Below are positions 57,190-64,000 of a DNA stretch of 64,000 bases, one piece after another; positions within the stretch are counted from its first letter, which is position 1; each line of letters opens with the position of its first letter. The notes beneath the pieces are model-generated. The model was not told the origin of the DNA. It ran no database searches and saw only the letters and a list, made by a program, of their open reading frames with translations. A program made the translations under genes and the position numbers. This DNA comes from Linum tenue (lineage: Eukaryota > Streptophyta > Magnoliopsida > Malpighiales > Linaceae). The stretch is from NCBI GenBank assembly GCA_946122785.1, contig CAMGYJ010000003.1, forward strand, positions 5,332,001-5,396,000, written 5' to 3'.

Positions 57190-57221
57190 AACCCCCCCCC
57201 CCCCCACACACACACACTTAA
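57190..57221 (-). promoter_or_regulatory. Internal PPT-like tract of element B, expanded
   Basis: In element sense CTTAAGTGTGTGTGTG followed by a run of about 15 G. It occupies the same position as the internal PPT-like motif at 20284-20299 of element A but with expanded GT and G runs. Confidence 0.55.
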
Positions 57222-57468
57222 GTTCGACATTGCCTTCAATTGAGCAGAGGGAAAGATAAGGGGAAACGATGTTACTGGGAAAACGGGCTGTCGGGGAACT
57301 GGAAATGGGACCAGTCAGCAGGGCTAGAGTCATCAAAACACTGGGTGATAGAAACCATAGTTCCAAGTGGACAAACCGAAAACAAACGAAAGGAAAACAA
57401 ACCTTGGTTGGATTGCCTCCCCACAAGGGCTTCTTTTACGTCTTTAGTTGGACGCGGAGGGTGGATCC

Positions 57469-60400
57469 TCAGAGTGGTGTAGGAACAGGTGCCTTGAAGA
57501 GGAGATCCACATCGCTCTTGAGGTACATCTTCAAATGGTGGTCATGCACACGACGGGTGTGACCACCAGCACTAGTCAACTCGACCTGGCCATCCGGCAG
57601 GATGCGGGATGGCAACAAAACCCGAACCCACGGGTACCCACCCGACCCAACCCGGTCAACGCGGGTAAAACCTGTGTTGACGGGTTTTGGGCCGGGTTTG
57701 GGTTTCAACCCGCTACACTATTCACCGGGTCGGGTTGGGTTTGGGTTTAGGTAAACCCGCCTAATGGATACCCGCCCACACACATATAATTACTTTCCCG
57801 GTATATTTAATATTCTAAATAATATATCTTCCTTGAACAACTAATATTCTTTATGTTTGTGGAGACATGTATAATTTGTTCTTTCTAATTGTTTAGAATG
57901 AAGTTGATATTATGAAGTGGAGAGTGAAGAAACTTTGTTGACGAGGAAGAAGCTTTCAATTAATCTTATTGTTTATAGATGTTATCTTTAATTTTGAACA
58001 ATTTGTATTGATCATTTGCGGTTTGCTTGTATGCTCTAGATTGGTGTTTTTTGTATGAATAATTTGTATGAGAAGATTGATGTTAAACTTTTATTTTGAA
58101 AGAAACTTATTATTGTAAATTTTTTACCACAAAAACCCACGGGTACCCATGAACCCGCGCATACCCAGCGGGTTGGGTTTGAGTTTTTCAAACCCAGCAG
58201 GTTTTACCCCGGGTTTTTTTGGCGGATAAACCCATGGGTTTGGGTTTGGGTTTGACAAAACCCGCCCCAACCCGACCCATTGCCATCCCTACAAGCGAGT
58301 GAATACTCGGATGGCCAGGGCGGTCGTGGCTCAGGAGGCGGGACCAGCTCATAGTGGTCTCCGGCTTTCTTTTGAGCAGGCTTAGCTACCTGCAGTTTCG
58401 GCCGTCACTCCTCCTTAATCCGCTCTTTTGGTAACTGAGAAAGCGGGGCAGGGAGGAGGAGGGGGTGCAAAGTCCTGCAAAATGGGAGACACAGAAGGAT
58501 ACACGACAACCTCGTGTACCTGGTGAGATAAAGCATGCACATGCAAGATAACATTCATATTATTAGCAATGGAAAATGTTATCTGCTCCTCGCCATCTCT
58601 CAAAGTCAAGGTCCCATCATGCACATTTATAAGAGCCTTGGCGGTGGCTAGGAAAGGCCTACCTAGAATAAGGGGCACTTATGCGTCTTCATTGATGTCC
58701 AAGACAACAAAATCCACAGGATAAAAGAATTTGCCAACCTTAACCAGGAGGTCTTCCACTATGCCCCTAGGATGAACTACAGATCGGTCAGCTAATTGAA
58801 TACTCATCCTAGTTGCACTGGGTTCACCTAGGCCTAGTTTCTTGAACAATTTATATGGTATAACATTGATACTAGCGCCTAAATCTGCCAAGGACCTCTC
58901 TACATGCAAATTACCAATAGAGCACGGGATAGTAAAACTACCTGGGTCCTTCCGCTTTTACGGGAGCTTGTTCTGCAAGATGGCCGAACACTCCTCGCTG
59001 AGTTCCACAGTGGCCAGCTCGCTCAGCTTCTGCTTTTTAGAGAGAAGATCCTTCAGGAACTTCGCATACTTTGGCATTTGAGATAGTGCCTCCAGGAAGG
59101 GCACATGAACATTCAGTTTCCTAAGCATGGACATGAAGTTCCCGAACTCTGCCTCTAGCCAGTCTTTGTGTAACCGAGTAGGGAAGGGAAGTTGAGGGAC
59201 ATACTCCTTCACCACTGGTTGCGGCTTAGGAGCAGGCACCTCAACCTCCTTCTTCATTTCTTTTTCAACAGTTGGAAATGTCGAAGCAGGTCTCTCTCCT
59301 GCTTGTCTGGCCAGGACAGGTGGGTCTGCAGTCACTTTGCCGCTCCTTGTAGTGATAGAATTACAGTGGGCATTCGGGTCCTTCGGATTAGGTATGGTAT
59401 GACCCGGCAAGGTACCTGGAGCCCTCTGTGCCACTGCTTGAGCCACACTCCCCAGCTGGGTTTGAATATCCTGCAAAACAGCATGTGTGTTCCTCTGGCC
59501 AGCTTCAAGAGCCAGGAATTTACTCGAGGCATTTTCCATGAACTCCTCCATAGTGTTGAATTTATGAGCACTCGAATTGGCAAGAGAACCCACTAAGTCC
59601 CGCAGTTCAGCTATCGGATCATTCTGCACTAGGGCTGCAGGGGGTTGCACCTGGCTGCTGGAAAGGTCGCGGCTGTGGTTGAGCAGCATGCCCCTGCATG
59701 GGCTGGTAGAGAGACTGCTGTTGTTGCTGGAATTGCCCCTGACTGGGCTGATATGGCGGTCTTTGGAAGCCTGGAGGTCCCTGGGAGACTGGTGGCTTAG
59801 GATTATTTCCACTCCAGGAGAATTTGGGATGCTGGCGCCACCCCTCGTTATACGTGTTGCTGTATGGGTCATTGCGCCTAGCATTGTTGATGAAGTTCAC
59901 CTGCTCCTGGGGTGTAGTCGACTCCCTCATCGCCTGACAGTCTTCCACAGTATGATGGGTGCTCTCGCACCACTGGCAATGCATCGTCTGCTGCTGTCCT
60001 GTTCCTGGGACCATCCCAGAACGATCAATGGTCGAGACCAACTTTGATACCACCTGCACCAGCTCAGACGATTGGGTGGCCACAGCATGCACACCCTACC
60101 TGGTGCTCGTCTCGATCTCCTGGAAGTCCCCCAATCATATCCTTGCTCTATCATCTCTTCAAAGAGTCGATTCAGCTGCGGCGGGGTCTTGGTTAACATG
60201 TTCCCCCTGCAAACCGAGTCAATCAGCAGCTTGTCTTTTGGGAAGAGGGCGTGGTAGAAAGTGCCCACCTTGAAGGCGTCATTGAACCCATGATTGTGAC
60301 ACTTCAGTAAAAGACTGGTGTATCTTTCCCAAGCATCCCGAATGGTTTCATCTTCCTCCTGGGCAAAGTGGGTGATCTGCTTCTGCAGGTCCGCCGTCTT

Positions 60401-60940
60401 CGATGGAGGATGATAGTAGGTGAGGAACTTGTCCGCCAGGTTGGCGAATGCGGTGATCGATCCTGGAGGCCGAGTGTCCAGCCACTCCTTCGATTGCCCC
60501 TCCAGAGTGAATGGGAAGTACCTCAGCTGGATGGCATCGGCTGGAACCCCATTTATCTTGATCCCATCGATGAGCTCGTGGAATCGTCGCAGATGCGATA
60601 TGGGGCACTCCCCCTCTTTTCCACGGAATACCACCGAGTCGCGCAGCTTAGTGACGATAGAGGTGCTCACCTCAAAGTTATTGGCTGGAACTTGAGGGTG
60701 TTGGATGGGCGACCTCATGTCCACGGCTCTGGCAGTCCAGTAATATCCCATGGTGTGCTCATCTGGGACGACCACATCATTGTTTTGAGGTTCACCCATG
60801 TCTTCCTCCTGGTTGATCTGCAACTGTGCTAGAGCCTCCTCCGCAGCCAGTCGCGCGTTTAGAGCTCGCTTGAAGTTCCTACAGGTCCGTTCAAGATCTT
60901 GGTCTAATGGCAGTAAGTCTCCTGACTTGCTATGGGTCAT
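57469..60940 (-). pseudogene. Element B gag-protease with a pol-like tail, broken by hAT MITE
   Basis: From the ATG at 60940 (MTHSKSGDLLPLDQDLERTC) it has a Gag region (GKEGECPISHLRRFHELIDG, ANLADKFLTYYHPPSKTAD). A CCHC knuckle follows (CQWCESTHHTVEDC, about 59950) with a Gln/Pro-rich linker and a retropepsin-like domain (LADLGASINVIPYKLFKKLG, LILGRPFLATAKAL). After the hAT insertion comes the tail RRVHDHHLKMYLKSDVDLLF. A frameshift near 60110, stop codons near 59617, 58957 and 58680, and the 0.7-kb hAT MITE disable it. As in element A, RT, RNase H and integrase core are absent between protease and tail. Confidence 0.85.
57606..58291. mobile_element. hAT MITE, second copy of the 8110-8811 family
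   Basis: The body closely matches the MITE at 8110-8811, including ACAAAACCCGAACCCACGGG near the left end and TTGCCATCCCTA at the right end. The left terminus has lost its first bases (GCGGGATGGCAA instead of TAGGGATGGCAA), and no intact 8-bp TSD remains. Comparison with element A shows that it interrupts a protease-tail sequence that is continuous there. Confidence 0.85.
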
Positions 60941-61060
60941 GCACTACCGACACACGGACTGCAAACACAACCCGTGAAGGCACAAAGGTGGAAGAGAGAG
61001 AATGCAGTAAAGAAAAAGCTAGAGTAACAAACTTTCACGTTTCCACAATAACCTAGAAGT

Positions 61061-61077
61061 CCCCGGCAATGGCGCCA
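61061..61077 (-). promoter_or_regulatory. Element B primer binding site
   Basis: In element sense TGGCGCCATTGCCGGGG, one base off the TGGCGCCGTTGCCGGGGA motif of Athila/Tat-type elements. It lies just inside the 5' LTR. Confidence 0.8.
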
Positions 61078-61083
61078 AAAACT

Positions 61084-62383
61084 TGACACGCTAAAACACA
61101 ACACCAAACTGCGACCAAGTGTAATCGCAATCCGAAAATGCAGAATAGTGGCAAGTTCTATTTATCAACCCGTGGTCTAGATCTACTGCCTACTCCGTGA
61201 TGATCCATTATCTAGCAGACTAAGTTGAGTGAATGTGATTTTAAGCTAAAGCAGTAAGAAAGCAGGAAATGGTTCGAAGTTCTTAAGCAGGGGAAGAGTC
61301 ACTCGGGAATGAGTCCCCCTAACTCCTTAGTTAGGTCAAAGTTGTAATTATCTTTGGTTGATTTACTGTTGATTAAACTGCGAAAGATCCGACAGTAGCT
61401 TGGAATCTCTTAAGCTGACCAAGCCCTCTCAGACAGACTACCGGACAGACGACTAGTCTTCATCGGGATAGAACGCTGAGGTAGTTAACACAAAACTCCA
61501 CTACTGGAATTGGATTCCAGCACAAAGCAGTGAATCGACTAACTCTCGTATAATCGATTCACTACTACCGATTGAAGAAGCTCTAACAACCTAATCAGAT
61601 TCTATCTATCTCAGGTTGTAGCAGAAATCAATAAAAGATGATAAGGCTTCAATTGACTCAATCAAAACACTTCAATCGATTATAATCAAGCAGTGTCACA
61701 ATCCAAACGTCATTACAATCGATATCCCTAACACATGGAACTAGGGTTCTTCATACCCAAGTTAGAGAGGGTTCTACTCCATAGAGAGAGGGAAACAGAA
61801 TACAAAGCAGCCATACTCATCATGATGGGAAGAATCTACTCCGGGATGATAATATTCACTCCAAGGATGAAATCAAATCTTGATTGATGAAACCCAGCTC
61901 CAAAATCACCTCTAGAATGTGTTCTTCGCACTTTATCTCTCTATGACTCTGTTTCTAGCTCTGAAAATCGATCCCCCTTCAAAAGACCCAAAATTGGGTA
62001 AAAAACCCAGTTCTGCCTGATCACACGGCCGTGGGAAATTTAGGTCTGCCTGTGTGGCTCTCCAAAACGTTGCGTTCGATTTACGCTACACAGCCGTGTG
62101 GAATTTAGGTCTGCCCGTGTGAACTCTTTGTGAATTCCACACGGCGAAAAAGGGCCCTTTACACGGCCAGTATGGCTTGCCCGAGCAAAGGGGTTCCACA
62201 TGGCCAAATCACACGGTCGTGTGGAATTTAGGTCTGTACGTGTGAAATTTCCAGCTTTTCGTCAAACGTCCCAACTTCGTCCAATCGACCCCTAACTCAT
62301 GCCCAAACCTTCCTTCACGTACTAGGACCTGAAATATCACAAACAAGAACAACCTAGCATGAAATCGGCCTAAAACACGAGAG
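61084..62383 (-). repeat. Element B 5' LTR (outer end truncated or diverged)
   Basis: It starts TGACACGC on the plus strand next to the PBS. It loses clear similarity to the other LTR after about 62383, so the terminal about 50 bp are missing or unrecognisable. Confidence 0.8.
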
Positions 62384-63055
62384 ATGAGACTCAAACGGTA
62401 TGTAGAATTAGTGTAATATGATGATATAACATATGATAACAACTAATTAGCGGATTATCCTAAGCTCTAGACCTCCAGTTTTGAGTTCTATCCCTAAATT
62501 CCAAATTATAAACCCTAACCCTAACCCTAAATCTCTAAACTCTAAATCCTTCAAATTAAAGTAAATCTTTAATGGGTTTTGTGCAAATTCATGTGCGTTA
62601 TTGTTCATCACATCATAAGTGATGATTAACATCATTTTGACATAAATCACATGTTTAAAATAACGGTTATGAAGCGAGTGCACTGAATAATGCACCCAAT
62701 AAAGTGAGTGCACCGAAGACGCCACAATCAATGAAAATGTAATTCCATTGATAATTTAAAGACTTGTATGAAAAAAGTATTAAATCTAAAAGTCTATTAA
62801 GTTTATGTAATAAAATATAATTTTTCGTATGGGTATGGGTACATGTACATACCCAAATTCAAGGATAAAAAATCCAATAAATAGATGTACCAATTTACCA
62901 TATATTTGAATTTCACCCAACTTAATTGGGTTAGATAGTAAAATATTAATGGATTTGAGCAAAATTGTCATCCCTATCCATGTGTAGTAATCAATCACAT
63001 TTAATAAAAACCCCACACAGTTGAAAAACTAAATTGATTACAAAGTTTCTCTAGA
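62384..63055. other. Intergenic DNA with a short telomere-like stretch
   Basis: AT-rich. At about 62510-62531 the sequence AAACCCTAACCCTAACCC plus AAATC resembles a few plant telomere repeats (CCCTAAA). An imperfect TCATCAC/GTGATGA inverted repeat lies near 62605-62626. No gene was seen. Confidence 0.5.
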
Positions 63056-64000
63056 ATGGAGAAATTTGTTGGGAAGATAAGCCAAAGACTCCCACGCAGG
63101 TTAATAAACCCAACAAAAGAAGAGAAAAAAGGTTATTCCCTGGTTGATCCAAACCTCCCCGATTCTCGAGTGAGTGATTGGATTCGGCATATTGATCGGT
63201 CTTGGACGCTGCTGCTATACGGAACATATGCGCTGAGGATGTCGAAGATGCTATCTCTTCGAGTCCCTATTGGTCCTGCTGAATCGAGGGATTGTTGGGC
63301 TTGGAAGCACACTGTTAATGGAGAGTATACTGCCCGCTCGGCCTACCATGTCCTTCGTGAAGCACGTGATTTGCATGCCACCCATCCACCTCAATTGCAA
63401 AGCCACCCCAATAGTGAAGATTGGAAGTGGATGTGTTCCCTCGCTCTACCTCCCAAGTTGCAGTTCTTCATATGGAAATGCGCTAAGAAAGCTATTGCGA
63501 CGAGGGAGCGACTTTTCACCTGCCGATGTGCTCCCAATCTGAAATGTCCAATATGTGAGATGCCATCTGAAACGATGATGCACTGTCTTTTCCACTGTCA
63601 GCATGCCTCAGAAACTTGGAACCTATCAGGGCTCCTTGTCACTGTGCCGCCTATGGATGCTTCATTTGCTTCATGGTTTTTCAATCTGAAAGACACCATG
63701 GGGGAGGCACACATCCGGAAGATAGTCTACTGCCTATGGAATATTTGGCTATCCAGGAATGCTTTCATCTTTGACAGTAAGGCCCCTTCCCCGACCTCTT
63801 TGGTAATTAAGTCGGCCCGTGACATCCTTGAATGGGAAGAAGCTCGAGTTTCGACACCTTCTTCGGTTCCTTACCGGCCAACTCAGTTACCTTCTCAGTC
63901 TAGGGGTTCCTGTTTCAACACTGAACCACCGCCCTGTACCCGAGTGATGTTCTGTGATGGGTCGTTCATCTCAAACTCGAGTCCGGCGGCATATGAGATT
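63056..64000 (+). pseudogene. LINE ORF2 C-terminal part, runs off the window
   Basis: A single frame is open from the ATG at 63056 to the end (315 codons). It contains SRDCWAWKHTVNGEYTARSA and a zf-RVT region (LALPPKLQFFIWKCAKKAIA, CPICEMPSETMMHCLFHC). Then come LWNIWLSRNAFIF and the start of an RNase H (MFCDGSF). RT and endonuclease are not present upstream, so the copy is 5'-truncated or broken. The frame has no stop in this window, unlike the other LINE copies here, and could be part of a younger insertion. The 3' end and target duplication lie outside. Confidence 0.8.

Larger units (their letters stand above)
54251..62383 (-). mobile_element. Gypsy-type non-autonomous LTR element B, related to A
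   Basis: The 5' LTR in element sense is about 62383-61084 and the 3' LTR is 55953 to about 54255. The PBS is TGGCGCCATTGCCGGGG and the PPT is GTGGGGGAATT. It has the same gag-protease-tail coding layout as element A but no extra Athila-ORF1-like frame. It carries a Tourist-like MITE in the 3' LTR, a hAT MITE near the end of the protease frame and a Cassandra-like segment in the 3' region. The outermost bases of both LTRs are missing: about 45 bp at the left and about 50 bp at the right. No TSD is recoverable. The LTRs are more diverged than those of A. Confidence 0.85.

Noticed and set aside
62505..62545. Chromosome end
   Set aside because: Only about three CCCTAA-type units occur in AT-rich intergenic DNA, with transposons on both sides. 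This is a minor interstitial telomere-like stretch.

Overview
This is a stretch of nuclear DNA from a flowering plant, most likely a eudicot. Five intron-containing or plant-type host genes are present, and all match plant families: a glyoxalase-I-like gene, MED17, a TMEM128-like gene, an F-box/kelch gene of the SAGL1 type, and the ribosome-assembly factor MRT4. Around them lie plant transposons: Copia, Athila/Tat-type Gypsy, L1-like LINEs, hAT, MULE, Tourist MITE and Cassandra. The species cannot be named from the sequence. No tRNA, intact rRNA or CRISPR locus was recognised.

Layout. 1-11508 is a nested transposon block. It holds a hAT element (1327-2595) containing a 5'-truncated LINE (1534-2382), a foldback MULE (3241-4256), and a long-TIR MULE (4679-11508) split by a Copia element (5103-10902) that itself carries a hAT MITE (8110-8811). 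A MITE lies at 12886-13408 and the glyoxalase-like gene at 13821-15107 (minus). An L1-like LINE (15625-30804, 13-bp target duplications) is split by a 10.2-kb Gypsy-type element ('A', 17412-27629, reading minus). The main gene island is MED17 (31600-34652, +), TMEM128-like (36849-39241, +), SAGL1-like (46772-48528, +) and MRT4 (49391-51553, -), the last two convergent. From 51878 transposons resume: a MITE, a small LTR element with an unrecognised ORF (52666-54254), a second Gypsy-type element related to A ('B', about 54255-62383, minus) carrying a Tourist MITE, a hAT MITE and a Cassandra-like 5S segment, and a LINE ORF2 running off the right edge.

The most unusual content is in elements A and B. 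Both encode only gag, protease and what looks like the extreme C-terminal tail of pol. Reverse transcriptase, RNase H and the integrase core are absent in both, so they look like one old non-autonomous lineage that moves in trans. A also carries a second module: a TATA box, a pyrimidine-rich leader, a 326-bp candidate intron and an Athila-ORF1-like reading frame, all in sense with the element. An array of the near-palindrome AAATACCCGGTCGGGTATTT abuts this internal TATA box, and the same motif abuts the TATA-like box in the LTR. A and B also share repeated PPT-like motifs and a hairpin whose inner stem differs in sequence but still pairs.

The host genes look intact. By spliced reading the proteins are about 188 aa (glyoxalase-like), 663 aa (MED17), 188 aa (TMEM128-like), 437 aa (F-box/kelch) and 230 aa (MRT4). 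They are unrelated housekeeping or regulatory genes and not a functional cluster.
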